The notes under the pieces are model-generated. The model searched no databases. It was not told the DNA's origin and was given only the letters and a program-made list of their open reading frames with translations. Below, one piece after another: positions 19,407 to 28,571 of a stretch of DNA of 64,000 bases. Position 1 is the first letter of the stretch. Each line of letters opens with the position of its first letter. This DNA comes from QHXQ01 sp036389395 (GTDB taxonomy: Bacteria; Acidobacteriota; Blastocatellia; Pyrinomonadales; Pyrinomonadaceae): positions 1 to 64,000 of the forward strand of contig DASVPY010000104.1 of NCBI GenBank assembly GCA_036389395.1. The letters are read 5' to 3'. Made by a program: the position numbers and the translations under genes.

Positions 19407-20873
19407 ATGCACGAACAGACTTCAGAGACGTTTGATCAGAACGCGCGCGCGGCGTTGCGCGACCCGCAGTTGCGCGGGGCGCTCAAAAATCTCGCGGCGA
19501 CGTTTGGTGGGCGTCGGCGGGAGGCGATTGCGACGGTCGCGGACTGGGAGGGGTTGCGCGAGCGTGCGCGCGCGGCGAAGGACGAGACGCTGGCGCACCT
19601 CGATGAGTATCTCGAAGCATTCGCCGATAAGGCGGAGCAGGCGGGCGCGCAGATTCATTGGGCGCGCGACGGGGCGGAGGCGTGCCGGATCGTTCTTGAG
19701 TTGATTCGCGCGCGGGGCGCGACGCGGGTCGTGAAGTCGAAGAGCATGGCGACGGAGGAGATTCACCTGAACGTCGCGCTCGAAGAGGCGGGCCTCGCGC
19801 CCGTGGAGACAGACCTCGGCGAGTGGATCATACAGCTCGCGCGCGAGACGCCTTCGCACATCGTCGTGCCGGCGATACACAAGTCGAAGCGGCAGATCGC
19901 GGAGCTGTTCGCGGAGAAGGTCGGCATCCCGCCGACGGACGACGTGGCGGTGCTGACGGGCGCGGCCCGGCGCGTCCTGCGCCAGAGCTTCGCCGAGGCG
20001 GAGGTCGGCATCTCCGGCGTCAACTTCGGCGTCGCCGAGACGGGCACGATCCTTATTTTGGAGAACGAGGGTAACGCGCGATTGACGACGAGTCTGCCGA
20101 AAGTACACATCGCGGTGATGGGCATCGAGAAGGTCATCCCGCGGCTCGCCGACCTGGACGTGTTTTTGAAACTGCTGCCGCGCTCAGGCACGGGTCAGCA
20201 GTTGACCGCGTACCAGTCGCTCATCACGGGCACGAAGCGGCGCGCGGAAGACGAAGGCCCGGAAGAGTTGCACATCGTCTTGATGGACAACGGGCGCTCG
20301 GCGATGCTCGCGCACCCGGTCACGCGGCAGTCGCTCGCGTGCATCCGCTGCGGCGCGTGCCTGAACGCGTGCCCGGTCTACCAGCAGATCGGCGGGCACG
20401 CTTACGGCTCGGTCTACCCCGGCCCCATCGGCGCGGTTATCACGCCGCAATTGATCGGCATCGGCCGGGCCGCGCAGTTGCCCTACGCTTCGAGCCTGTG
20501 CGGCGCGTGCCGCGAGGTCTGCCCCGTCAAGATCGACATCCCCGAACTGTTGCTGCACCTGCGCGCGGAGGTGACGGAAGGCACGGCCGCGGGTACGGCC
20601 GATCAGCACGGGCCGGTGAAGCGGAGGCCGCTTGAGCGTTTCGCCTTCAGGCTCTACGCGTGGGCCTGGTCAAGCCCGGCGCTCTACGAGTGGGGCGCGC
20701 GCGTCATGCGCGTGCTGCAACGCCCGGCGGTGCGCGGCGGGCGCATCGGCCGTGTCGGCGGTCTCATGGCGAAACTCGCGCCGCCGCTCGCCGCTTGGAC
20801 GGAGTGGCGCGACGCACCGCCGCTCGCCCCGCGCACGTTCCGCGAGCAGTGGCGCGACGAACTTAAGAAGTAA
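19407..20873 (+). CDS. lutB: L-lactate oxidation complex subunit LutB (ferredoxin-type Fe-S protein)
   Basis: Second subunit of the lactate-oxidising LutABC complex. The 488-residue protein has an N-terminal LUD-type domain (about 60-300, with VVKSKSMATEEIHLN and GVAETGTILILENEGNAR). It then has two 4Fe-4S motifs, CIRCGACLNACPVYQ and LCGACREVCPVKIDIPEL, and a C-terminal domain of unknown role. It starts 15 bases after lutA and is followed by lutC after 23 bases, so the three form an operon. Length and motif order match B. subtilis LutB. Confidence 0.93.
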   Translation: MHEQTSETFDQNARAALRDPQLRGALKNLAATFGGRRREAIATVADWEGLRERARAAKDETLAHLDEYLEAFADKAEQAGAQIHWARDGAEACRIVLELIRARGATRVVKSKSMATEEIHLNVALEEAGLAPVETDLGEWIIQLARETPSHIVVPAIHKSKRQIAELFAEKVGIPPTDDVAVLTGAARRVLRQSFAEAEVGISGVNFGVAETGTILILENEGNARLTTSLPKVHIAVMGIEKVIPRLADLDVFLKLLPRSGTGQQLTAYQSLITGTKRRAEDEGPEELHIVLMDNGRSAMLAHPVTRQSLACIRCGACLNACPVYQQIGGHAYGSVYPGPIGAVITPQLIGIGRAAQLPYASSLCGACREVCPVKIDIPELLLHLRAEVTEGTAAGTADQHGPVKRRPLERFAFRLYAWAWSSPALYEWGARVMRVLQRPAVRGGRIGRVGGLMAKLAPPLAAWTEWRDAPPLAPRTFREQWRDELKK

Positions 20874-20896
20874 GCGCGCGGGAGGGACTCTGTCCG

Positions 20897-21619
20897 GTGT
20901 CGGCGCAGAATAACGAGACGCGGCGCGCGATGCTCGCGGCCATACGCACGCACCTACGGGCCAGCGCGCCGCACGACGCCGCGCGCGCGGCCCATCAAGC
21001 GCGGCTCGCGGAGCAACACGCGCCGGAGTCGGGGCAGGCGGCCGCGCCGACGCCCGATCTGATCGCGCCCGTCGAGCGTTTCCGCCGGGCGCTGGAAGCC
21101 GTGGCGGGTCGTTGCGTGGTCGTGCGCGACGAGGCGGCGGCGGCCGAAGCCTTGCGGCAGATCGTGGAGCAGCGCGGGGCGCGGCGCGTCGCACTGTCGG
21201 ACGCGCCGCTGGTCGGGCGTGTCGCGCGTCTCGCGCCGCTGCCGGCGGAGGTGCTTGAGGACGCGACGACCGCAGACCTGTTCGACTGCGACCTCGGCGT
21301 GACGGGCGCGCAGTGGGGCGTGGCCGAGACGGGCACGCTCGTCCTCGAATCCGACCGGGAGCGCCACCGCCTCGCCTCGCTCGTGCCGGCGGCGCACGTC
21401 GCGCTCGTCGAGGCCCGACACGTCCGGCAGACGTTGGGCGAGGTGCTTGCGGCGTTGGGCGCGGGCGAGTTGAGCCGCACGGTGACTTTCATCACGGGGC
21501 CGTCGCGCACGTCCGACATCGAGTTGACGCTGGCGGTCGGCGTCCACGGCCCGGCGGAACTCTACGTGATCATCATCGAGGCGGCGGGCGACAACAACGA
21601 GGGCGAAAGCGATGGCTGA
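20897..21619 (+). CDS. lutC: L-lactate oxidation complex subunit LutC
   Basis: Third LutABC subunit, a LUD-domain protein of 240 residues. The region GVTGAQWGVAETGTLVLESD matches the LUD core shared with LutB. The predicted start is GTG at 20897, preceded by GGGAGGG at about ten bases. Its last codons overlap the start of the next ABC-transporter ATPase by eight bases (ATGGCTGA, 21612-21619), tying lactate oxidation to rhamnose uptake in one transcript. Confidence 0.9.
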   Translation: MSAQNNETRRAMLAAIRTHLRASAPHDAARAAHQARLAEQHAPESGQAAAPTPDLIAPVERFRRALEAVAGRCVVVRDEAAAAEALRQIVEQRGARRVALSDAPLVGRVARLAPLPAEVLEDATTADLFDCDLGVTGAQWGVAETGTLVLESDRERHRLASLVPAAHVALVEARHVRQTLGEVLAALGAGELSRTVTFITGPSRTSDIELTLAVGVHGPAELYVIIIEAAGDNNEGESDG

Positions 21620-23141
21620 GAGTGCGCTGCTGCGCGCCACCAACATCACGAAGTCTTACGCGGGCGTGCAGGCTTTGAAGAGCGCGTCGCTCGAACTGCG
21701 CGCGGGCGAGGTACACGCGCTCATCGGCGAGAACGGCGCGGGCAAGTCCACGCTCATTAAGATCATCACCGGCGCGGTCGAGCCGGACGGCGGCGAGCTT
21801 CAGATCGAAGGGCAGACGGTCACGCACAACTCGCCGCGCGTGGCGAAGGCGCTGGGCGTCGCGGCCATCTACCAACAGCCCGCGCTCTTCCCCGAACTGA
21901 CCGTGGCGGAGAACATCGCGGTCGGCGTCGAGCAGGCGGGCATGACGGGGCGCGTGGACTGGGGCGCGCGCCGCCGCCGCGCCGCCGAACTGCTCGCGCA
22001 GGTGGGCGCGCGCCTAGACCCGGATACGGACGCGGGCGACCTCACCATGCCGCAGCAGCAGTTGGTCGAGATCGCGCGCGCGCTCGGCGCGGACGCGAAG
22101 GTCTTGATCCTGGACGAGCCGACCGCCTCGCTCTCCGAAGAGGACACGCAGAATCTGTTCAACGTGATCCGAAACTTGCGCGAGCGCGGCGTTGGCATGA
22201 TCTACATCTCGCACCGGCTGGAAGAGTTGCCCGTCATCGCCGACCGCGTGACCGTCCTGCGCGACGGTCGCACCATTGACACGCGCCTGATGTCGGAGGT
22301 CAACCGCCAGCAGTTGATCCAGTTGATGGTCGGGCGCGAGTTGTCGGCGGTCTTCCCCAAGCGCGAGGTCGCGCTCGGCGACGTGATCTTGGAACTGCGC
22401 GGCGTGGGCTGCGCGGAGTCGGGCCTCAAGGGCGTGAACCTCTCGGTGCGCGCGGGCGAGATCGTGGGCCTCGCGGGTCTCGTCGGCGCGGGGCGGACGG
22501 AGTTGGCGCGCGCCGTCTTCGGGCTGACGCCGGTGGACGAGGGCGAGATACTTTTGCGCGACAAGCCCGTCCACATCGGCAGCCCGGCCGAGGCCATCCG
22601 GCGCGGCATCGCCTACCTGCCCGAAGACCGCCGCCGCCACGGCGTCATCCTCGACATGCAGATCGGCGCGAACATCACGCTCGCCTCGCTCGACCGCATC
22701 TCGCGCTACGGCGTGCTCGACTTCCAACGTGAGAAGGCGCTCGCGGGCGACTACGCGCGCCGGCTCGGCGTCAAGACGCCGGCCATCTACGTCCCCGTCG
22801 CCACGCTTTCGGGCGGCAACCAACAGAAGGTCGCGCTCTCGCGCTGGCTGCTGACGAAACCCTCCGTGCTCATCCTCGACGAGCCGACCCAAGGGATCGA
22901 CGTGGGCGCGAAGTCGGAGATACACGCCTTGATGACCGACCTCGCCGCGGAGGGCGTCGCCGTCCTGATGATCTCTTCGGAGCTGCCGGAGATACTGGGG
23001 ATGAGCGACCGCGTCGCCGTCATGTACGGCGGGACGATTGTGGAGATACTCGACCGCGCGGCGGCGACGCAGGAGCGCGTGCTCGCCCTCGCGCTCGGCC
23101 ACGACCCGGCCGAAGTCGCGGCCGCGGCGGGCGCGGGCTGA
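21612..23141 (+). CDS. Rhamnose-type ABC transporter ATP-binding protein
   Basis: ATPase of the second CUT2 importer (equivalent to RhaT of the Rhizobium RhaSTPQ system), 509 residues with two ABC domains. The first has GENGAGKST, LTMPQQQLVEIARAL and VLILDEPTASLS. The second has GLVGAGRTE, LSGGNQQKVALSRW and VLILDEPTQGIDVG. It overlaps lutC by eight bases and precedes two permease genes and a binding-protein domain. Rhamnose as substrate is inferred from gene order next to rhaI/rhaB and from the binding-protein sequence. Confidence 0.92.
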   Translation: MAESALLRATNITKSYAGVQALKSASLELRAGEVHALIGENGAGKSTLIKIITGAVEPDGGELQIEGQTVTHNSPRVAKALGVAAIYQQPALFPELTVAENIAVGVEQAGMTGRVDWGARRRRAAELLAQVGARLDPDTDAGDLTMPQQQLVEIARALGADAKVLILDEPTASLSEEDTQNLFNVIRNLRERGVGMIYISHRLEELPVIADRVTVLRDGRTIDTRLMSEVNRQQLIQLMVGRELSAVFPKREVALGDVILELRGVGCAESGLKGVNLSVRAGEIVGLAGLVGAGRTELARAVFGLTPVDEGEILLRDKPVHIGSPAEAIRRGIAYLPEDRRRHGVILDMQIGANITLASLDRISRYGVLDFQREKALAGDYARRLGVKTPAIYVPVATLSGGNQQKVALSRWLLTKPSVLILDEPTQGIDVGAKSEIHALMTDLAAEGVAVLMISSELPEILGMSDRVAVMYGGTIVEILDRAAATQERVLALALGHDPAEVAAAAGAG

Positions 23142-23196
23142 AGCAGCGGCCGCGTCTTGGGGCGTTGGCTTGAGAGACGTTAAGCGGGGGACTCAG

Positions 23197-24165
23197 ATGA
23201 AGCTCAGCCGCTACAAGCGGGAACTGTCGGCGGCGCTAGCCTACGTCGTGCTGCTCGCGTTGGTGGGCGCGGCCGCGCCCTCGTTCTTCGGCGCGGGGAA
23301 CTTGCGCGACCTCGCGCTCAACAACGCGCCGGTGCTGCTCGTCGCCGTCGGGATGACGCTCGTCATCCTCGTCGGCGAGATAGACATTTCGGTCGGGTCG
23401 CAGTTCGCCGTGTGCAGCGTGGCGGCCGGGTGGCTGGCGAAGTCGGGCGTGCCCGTGGCGCTGCTGCTGCCGTCGGTGCTCGTGCTGGGCGCGCTGCTGG
23501 GCGCGGTCAACGGCGCGCTCGTCGGCTACCTGCGGCTGCCTTCGATCATCGTGACGCTGGCGATGCTCGTGGCGTGGCGCGACGCGCTGCGCTGGGTGAC
23601 GCAGGGCGAGTGGGTGCAGAACCTGCCGGCGAACTTCCAGTGGTTCGGGCTGGGGCAGACGGCGGCGCAGTGGCTCATCGTCGGGATCGCTTTGGGCGTG
23701 CTCGCCGCCTTCAGTTGGCTGCTGCGCAACGTGGGCGCTGGGCGCGCGGTCTACGCCGTCGGGTCGGACGCCGAGGCCGCGCGCCTCGCGGGCATCGAGC
23801 CGCGGCGCGTCGTGTTCGGCGTGTTCGCGTTGATGGGCGCGCTCACGGGGCTGGCGGCGCTCCTGAACGCGGTGCGCTTCGCGGCCGTGCCGAGCAACGC
23901 TGGGATCGGGTTGGAACTGAAGGCCGTGGCGGCGGTCGTCGTCGGCGGGACGGCCATCACGGGCGGGCGCGGGACGCTGGTCGGGACTTTGATCGGCGCG
24001 GCGCTGCTGGGGACGATTGGCACGGCGCTGACCTTCGTCGGCATCAACCCGTTCTGGGAGAAAGCCATTCAGGGCGCGATCATCTTGGTGGCGCTCGTCT
24101 CCGACGTGGCGCTCAGTCGATTGCGGATTTCGGATTTCGGATTGCGGAGTAGGAGGACGACGTGA
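23197..24165 (+). CDS. Rhamnose-type ABC transporter permease (RhaP-like)
   Basis: Inner-membrane permease of about 322 residues with multiple hydrophobic segments and the CUT2 signature MTLVILVGEIDISVGSQFAV. I chose ATG 23197 (MKLSRYKREL). The reading frame is open further upstream to 23038, but that part overlaps the ATPase gene and encodes Arg-rich shadow sequence. The C-terminus (ISDFGLRSRRTT) is encoded by heptamer repeat, so the tail has probably been replaced by repeat insertion. Its TGA overlaps the GTG start of the next gene (GTGA). Confidence 0.9.
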   Translation: MKLSRYKRELSAALAYVVLLALVGAAAPSFFGAGNLRDLALNNAPVLLVAVGMTLVILVGEIDISVGSQFAVCSVAAGWLAKSGVPVALLLPSVLVLGALLGAVNGALVGYLRLPSIIVTLAMLVAWRDALRWVTQGEWVQNLPANFQWFGLGQTAAQWLIVGIALGVLAAFSWLLRNVGAGRAVYAVGSDAEAARLAGIEPRRVVFGVFALMGALTGLAALLNAVRFAAVPSNAGIGLELKAVAAVVVGGTAITGGRGTLVGTLIGAALLGTIGTALTFVGINPFWEKAIQGAIILVALVSDVALSRLRISDFGLRSRRTT

Positions 24166-24207
24166 GTCAGGCGAATCCGCAATCCGCAATCCGCAATCCG
24201 CAATTGC
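24119..24207. repeat. Heptamer repeats spanning two coding ends
   Basis: ATTGCGG/ATTTCGG units (about 24119-24148) face complementary CCGCAAT units (about 24176-24207). The left arm encodes the last residues of one permease and the right arm encodes residues 5-15 of the next (ANPQSAIRNPQL). The stop/start overlap and the AGGAGG ribosome-binding site sit in the loop between the arms. Confidence 0.82.
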
Positions 24208-26279
24208 GCCTGACCGCGCCGTGGCGCGAGCGCGTCTTCCCGAACAACGAGTGGGTGCTGCTCGTCGTCATCTTCGCGGAGTGCGCCGTCTTCACGCTGA
24301 CGGGGAGCAACTTCCTCAGCAGCGGGAACGCCTTCGAGATAACACGCCTCGCCGTCGAGATCGGGCTGATCGCGCTCGCGCTGACGCCCATCATCATCAC
24401 GGGCGGGATCGATCTGTCGGTCGGCTCGATGATGGGGCTGGCGGCGGTCGTGCTCGGCGCGCTGTGGCGCGACGCGGGCTTACCCGTGCCTCTGGCCATC
24501 GCGCTCACGCTCTGCGTCGGCGCGCTGGGCGGGCTGCTCAACGCGCTCATCATCACGCGGCTGAACTTCCCGCCGCTCATCGTCACGCTCGGCACGTTCT
24601 CACTCTTCCGCGGCGTCGCGGAAGGGCTGACGCGCGGCATAGAGAACTATTCGGGCTTCCCCGCGAGCTTCCTGTTTCTGGGGCAGGGCTACGTCGGCGG
24701 CCTCGTGCCGACGCAACTGTTCGTCTTCGCGGCGGCCGCGGCCGCCTGCTGGTGGTGGCTGCACCGCACGGCCTACGGCCGCAGCCTCTACGCCATCGGC
24801 TACTCGGCCGAGGGCGCGCGCTACGCCGGCCTGCCCGTGCGCGCGCGCCTGACGTTCATCTACGTCCTGTCGGGGCTGGCGGCGAGCTTGGCGGCCGTCA
24901 TCTACGTCGCGCACTTGGGGCAGGCGAAGTCGGACGCGGGCACGGGCTACGAGTTGATGGCGATCACGGCGGTGGTGCTCGGCGGCGCGTCGATCTTCGG
25001 CGGGCGCGGGACGGTGCTGGGCACGGTGCTCGGTCTGTTCGGCATCGTCATCCTCCAGAACGGGCTGCGGCTGAGCGCGCAGCCGGCGGAGTTGGCCGGC
25101 ATCCTGACGGGCGTGCTGCTCGTCGCCACCATTCTCCTGGATCGACTCTCGACGCGCGCGCGCACGGGGCCGGCGCGCGCGCACACACACGCGGAGGACG
25201 AAGAAGTGAGGAACTCACAAGTCGCAATCTTGAGCGCGGTCATCCTGCTCGGCGCGCTCATCGTCGCGGGCAGCAACTGGCTGCTCGTGCGCTCCGTGCG
25301 CGAGAGCGCCGCGCCGGGGCCGGTCGCCGGCACGGGCGCGCAAGGTTCGGGCGCGGTGACGACGCCGGGCGGGCGCAAGGCGGTCGTCGCGCTGATGCCG
25401 AAGGCGAAGGGCGACCCTTACTTCGTCAGTTGCAAGGCCGGCGCGGACGAGGCGGCGAAGGAGTTGGGCGTCGAACTGCTGTGGGACGGGCCGACCGACC
25501 TCGACCCGGCGAAGCAGAACGAGGTGGTCGAGGCCTGGATCACGCGCGGCGTGGACGCCATCGCCGTCAGCGTCGAGAACAAGCAGGCCATCTCGACCGT
25601 CTTGCGCAAGGCGAAGCAGAAGGGCATCAAGGTCGTCACCTGGGACGCCGACGCGGAGAAGGACGCGCGCGACTTCTTCATCAACCAGGCGACGCCGCAA
25701 GGCATCGGCTACACCTTGACGGACGAGGCCGCGCGCATCACGGGCGGCAAGGGCGACTTCGCCATCATCACCGCCTCTCTGAGCGCCGCCAACCAGAACG
25801 AGTGGATCAAGTACATCAAGGAGCGGTTGGCCGAGAAGTACCCAGACCTCAAGCTCGTCACCATCCAGCCGAGCGAGGGCGACCGCGACCGCGCGTTCGC
25901 CGAGACGCAGACCGTCCTGAAGGTCTACCCGAACGTGAAACTCGTCATGGCGATTGCCGCCCCGGCCGTGCCCGGCGCGGCCGAGGCCGTCAAGCAGTCG
26001 GGGCGCGCGGACGTGAAGGTCACGGGGCTGTCGCTGCCCAACATGTGCCGCACTTACATCAAGGACGGCGTGATCGAGTCCATCGTGCTCTGGAACACCA
26101 CCGACCTCGGCTACCTGACGGTCTACGCCTCGCAGGCGCTCGCCGCCGGGCAGCTCAAGGCCGGCGACGCGGGCGTCACCGCCGGTCGGCTCGGCAAGGT
26201 CGAGGTGGCGGGCGACGAGGTGCGCCTCGGCGCGCCCTTCATCTTCAACCGGGAGAACATAGATCGCTTCAACTTCTGA
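24162..26279 (+). CDS. Fused rhamnose ABC permease and substrate-binding protein (RhaQ-RhaS fusion)
   Basis: A 705-residue single reading frame. Residues about 20-340 are a CUT2 permease (signature PIIITGGIDLSVGSMMGLAA). A linker (about 341-353) leads to a transmembrane segment (354-376), and residues about 404-705 are a RhaS/LsrB-like binding protein (VVALMPKAKGDPYF, ITASLSAANQNEWIKYIKE, VLWNTTDLGYLTVYAS). CUT2 permease and binding protein are normally separate. An in-frame GTG at 25206 (residue 349) has GCGGAGG eight bases before it and would give a separately made, membrane-anchored binding protein. The fusion may therefore come from loss of a stop codon, with both products possible. The main start is GTG 24162 with AGGAGG five bases upstream. 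Confidence 0.9.
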   Translation: MSQANPQSAIRNPQLRLTAPWRERVFPNNEWVLLVVIFAECAVFTLTGSNFLSSGNAFEITRLAVEIGLIALALTPIIITGGIDLSVGSMMGLAAVVLGALWRDAGLPVPLAIALTLCVGALGGLLNALIITRLNFPPLIVTLGTFSLFRGVAEGLTRGIENYSGFPASFLFLGQGYVGGLVPTQLFVFAAAAAACWWWLHRTAYGRSLYAIGYSAEGARYAGLPVRARLTFIYVLSGLAASLAAVIYVAHLGQAKSDAGTGYELMAITAVVLGGASIFGGRGTVLGTVLGLFGIVILQNGLRLSAQPAELAGILTGVLLVATILLDRLSTRARTGPARAHTHAEDEEVRNSQVAILSAVILLGALIVAGSNWLLVRSVRESAAPGPVAGTGAQGSGAVTTPGGRKAVVALMPKAKGDPYFVSCKAGADEAAKELGVELLWDGPTDLDPAKQNEVVEAWITRGVDAIAVSVENKQAISTVLRKAKQKGIKVVTWDADAEKDARDFFINQATPQGIGYTLTDEAARITGGKGDFAIITASLSAANQNEWIKYIKERLAEKYPDLKLVTIQPSEGDRDRAFAETQTVLKVYPNVKLVMAIAAPAVPGAAEAVKQSGRADVKVTGLSLPNMCRTYIKDGVIESIVLWNTTDLGYLTVYASQALAAGQLKAGDAGVTAGRLGKVEVAGDEVRLGAPFIFNRENIDRFNF

Positions 26280-26354
26280 GCGCGGCGCGGCGCGCGCGAC
26301 CCCCGGACGGCTACGACAGGCTCGACCAAATCTTCGCAGGCGGAGGGCAGACGG

Positions 26355-28010
26355 ATGGCAGTCAGCAGACGCGAGTTCTTAAGCGCCGCGTTGGTCGCGG
26401 GCGCGGCCGCCTTGGTCGCGCCGCGCGGCGCGCAGGGGCCGGAGGCGAAAATCGAAGTGCTCCTGAACGAGCCGGTCGGCACGATCTCGCCGAACGTCTA
26501 CAGCCACTTCATCGAACACCTGGGCGGCGTCATCTACGACGGCATCTGGGTCGGCGAGAACTCGAAGGTGCCGAACGTCGGCGGCATCCGGCGCGAACTC
26601 GTCGAGCACGTCAAGCGCATCAAGCCCGGCGTCATGCGCTGGCCCGGCGGCTGCTTCGCCGATCAGTACGACTGGCGCGACGGCACGGGCCCGCGCGACA
26701 AGCGCCCGCGCCGCGTCAACTTCTGGGCCGACACCAACTACAAAGCGACCGACGCCTACAAGAACTTGAAAACGGGGCCGCAGAAGTACGAGCCGAACTG
26801 GTTCGGCACGGGCGAGTTCATGCAGTTCTGCCGCCTCACCGGCGCGCAGCCCTACTTCGCCGCCAACGTGCGCAGCCTCGACGTGCGCAAGTTTCTCGAA
26901 TGGCTCGAATACTGCAACGCGCCCGCCGGCCTCACGACGCTCTCCGACATGCGCGCCGCCGCGGGCGACCGCGAGCCTTACAACGTCGCCTACTGGGGCA
27001 TCGGCAACGAGTCGTGGGGCTGCGGCGGCGACATGACGCCCGAAGAGTACGCGACCGAGTTCCGCAAGTTCACCGCCTGGGTCCCGACCTACCAGACCGT
27101 CAAGTACAACTTCATCGCCACGGGGCCGAACGGGGCCGACGTGGGCTGGACGCGCCGCTTCTTCTCGAAGCTCGTCGAGAAGGGGTCGGGGCAGGTCAAC
27201 AAGGTCTACGGCTTCGGGCTGCACTACTACTCCGGCACGACGGGCAAGGGCGACCCGCTCGAATACACGGAGGACGAGTGGTACGAGCTGATCCACCGCT
27301 CCGACCGCATGGAGTCGCTCATCACGCAGCACTGGGCCGTCTTGGGCGAAGCCGATCCGCAGCGCCACGTCCGCCTCGCCGTGGACGAGTGGGGCACTTG
27401 GCACAACACGCAAGACCCGGCGATGCCGCCCGGCTACCTCTACGCCTACCCGAGCACGCTGCGCGACGCGCTCGTCTCGGCCGTCAACCTCGACACCTTC
27501 CAGCGCCACGCCGACAAGGTCGCGATGGCGAACCCGGCCCAGCTCGTCAACACCATCCACTCGCTATTCCTGGCCTACGAGGACAAGTTCATCGTCACGC
27601 CCAACTTCCACGTCTTCGAGATGTACACGCCGCACCAGGGCGCGCAATCCCTGCGCACCGAGTTCATCGCGCCGCGCGTCGCCTACACGCGCGGCGGGAG
27701 CAGTCCGGGGCGGCAGGAGTTCTGGGGGCTGGCCGGCTCGGCCTCGCTCATGGGGAAACAGTTGACGTTGACGGCCGTCAACCCGGACGCGCGGAGCGCG
27801 CGCGAGACCGAGATCAACGTCGTCGGCGCGCGCGTCGCGGCGGCGCAGGCGCGCGTGCTCAGCGCCGCGGACATTCACGCGCACAACAGCTTCCAGAACC
27901 CGCGCGGGCTTGAGCCGCGCGACGAGCCGGTCACGCTCGGCGCGGGCGGCCACCTCGTCTACCGCTTCGCGCCCGCCTCCGTCACGCGCTTACAGTTGAC
28001 GCTGGCGTGA
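26355..28010 (+). CDS. Alpha-L-arabinofuranosidase, GH51
   Basis: Retaining glycosidase that releases L-arabinose from arabinan or arabinogalactan side chains of pectin. The 551 residues start with a Tat-type signal (SRREFLSAAL, about 4-13), suggesting folded export to the periplasm. GH51 landmarks are SPNVYSHFIEHLGGVIYDGI, RWPGGCFADQYDW, the acid/base region GIGNESWGCGGDM (Glu near 218) and the nucleophile region AVDEWGTWHN (Glu near 344). A ribosome-binding site GGAGG precedes the start. It is the last gene of the rhamnose-transporter set and shows that the locus handles arabinose-bearing side chains too. Confidence 0.93.
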   Translation: MAVSRREFLSAALVAGAAALVAPRGAQGPEAKIEVLLNEPVGTISPNVYSHFIEHLGGVIYDGIWVGENSKVPNVGGIRRELVEHVKRIKPGVMRWPGGCFADQYDWRDGTGPRDKRPRRVNFWADTNYKATDAYKNLKTGPQKYEPNWFGTGEFMQFCRLTGAQPYFAANVRSLDVRKFLEWLEYCNAPAGLTTLSDMRAAAGDREPYNVAYWGIGNESWGCGGDMTPEEYATEFRKFTAWVPTYQTVKYNFIATGPNGADVGWTRRFFSKLVEKGSGQVNKVYGFGLHYYSGTTGKGDPLEYTEDEWYELIHRSDRMESLITQHWAVLGEADPQRHVRLAVDEWGTWHNTQDPAMPPGYLYAYPSTLRDALVSAVNLDTFQRHADKVAMANPAQLVNTIHSLFLAYEDKFIVTPNFHVFEMYTPHQGAQSLRTEFIAPRVAYTRGGSSPGRQEFWGLAGSASLMGKQLTLTAVNPDARSARETEINVVGARVAAAQARVLSAADIHAHNSFQNPRGLEPRDEPVTLGAGGHLVYRFAPASVTRLQLTLA

Positions 28011-28175
28011 AGGCAGTAGGCAGCAGGCAGAAAGAGGGAGCCGGAGACAGGAGTCAGGAGCCAGAAGGAGTGACAGAGAGCGTAAGAAGACAAGACGGGA
28101 GGCGGAAGATGAGAGGCCGGCCTTTCGTCCCGGCTTCCGGCTCCTGACTTCTGGCTCCTACTGCCCTCTGCCTAA
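28009..28175. repeat. Inverted heptamer-repeat arrays after the GH51 gene
   Basis: A left arm of AGGCAGT/AGCAGGC/AGGAGTC/AGGAGCC units (28009-28068) and a right arm of complementary GGCTTCC/GGCTCCT/GACTTCT/GCCCTCT units (about 28123-28175) can form a long imperfect hairpin. It could end the upstream transcript. Confidence 0.8.
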
Positions 28176-28182
28176 ATAATAT

Positions 28183-28210
28183 TTGCCAACCGGGAGAATG
28201 GTGCTACAAT
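28183..28210 (+). promoter_or_regulatory. Candidate sigma-70-like promoter
   Basis: TTGCCA (28183-28188) and TACAAT (28205-28210) are separated by 16 bases. It would give a leader of about 550 bases before the TonB receptor, which is long, so this may not be the main promoter. Confidence 0.35.
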
Positions 28211-28433
28211 GCGCGGCCACCAGATCAGCATTTTCGCGGTTCCCCCTTTTATAGTTGTGAAAAATAAAGGCCTGCTTGACCTATCCCTCGGGTCAGAATT
28301 TATGCGGTTAACCCCACCGAACCGGACGTTTCGGTTTCTCCCTGTTTGTCAGTCAGGCGCGCTTTAAGTTAACTCCCCGACGAACAAAATCCATGACAGT
28401 CTCATTTAACGTGTGGGGCTAAGAATTGCTTTA

Positions 28434-28447
28434 GTTAAACGCTCAAC
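28434..28447. promoter_or_regulatory. Weak LacI-family operator candidate
   Basis: GTTAAACGCTCAAC matches GTNAANCGNTTNAC at nine of ten defined positions. It is 124 bases from the stronger match at 28558. Confidence 0.4.
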
Positions 28448-28557
28448 TGTCGGGTCTCGCTTGGGCGCGGCCCAGGCGTCGGCCGCCGAGCGGTCATAAT
28501 AGTTTCATTCTGGCGCGCTACTTCGGTTACCTCCCCCGGCGGTCCCGGTCGCCACAA

Positions 28558-28571
28558 GGTAACCGCTTTAC
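28558..28571. promoter_or_regulatory. LacI-family operator candidate upstream of the TonB receptor
   Basis: GGTAACCGCTTTAC matches GTNAANCGNTTNAC at nine of ten defined positions and shares the AACCGCTT core with the sites at 6848 and 13251. It lies about 200 bases before the receptor start. Confidence 0.6.

Noticed and set aside
23179..23192. GTTAAGCGGGGGAC as a further LacI-type operator
   Set aside because: It misses two of ten defined positions, breaks the right half and lies five bases before a permease start inside an operon.
23038..23196. 53-codon N-terminal extension of the permease at 23197
   Set aside because: It lies in the 3' end of the ATPase gene in another frame and is Arg/Ala-rich without membrane character.
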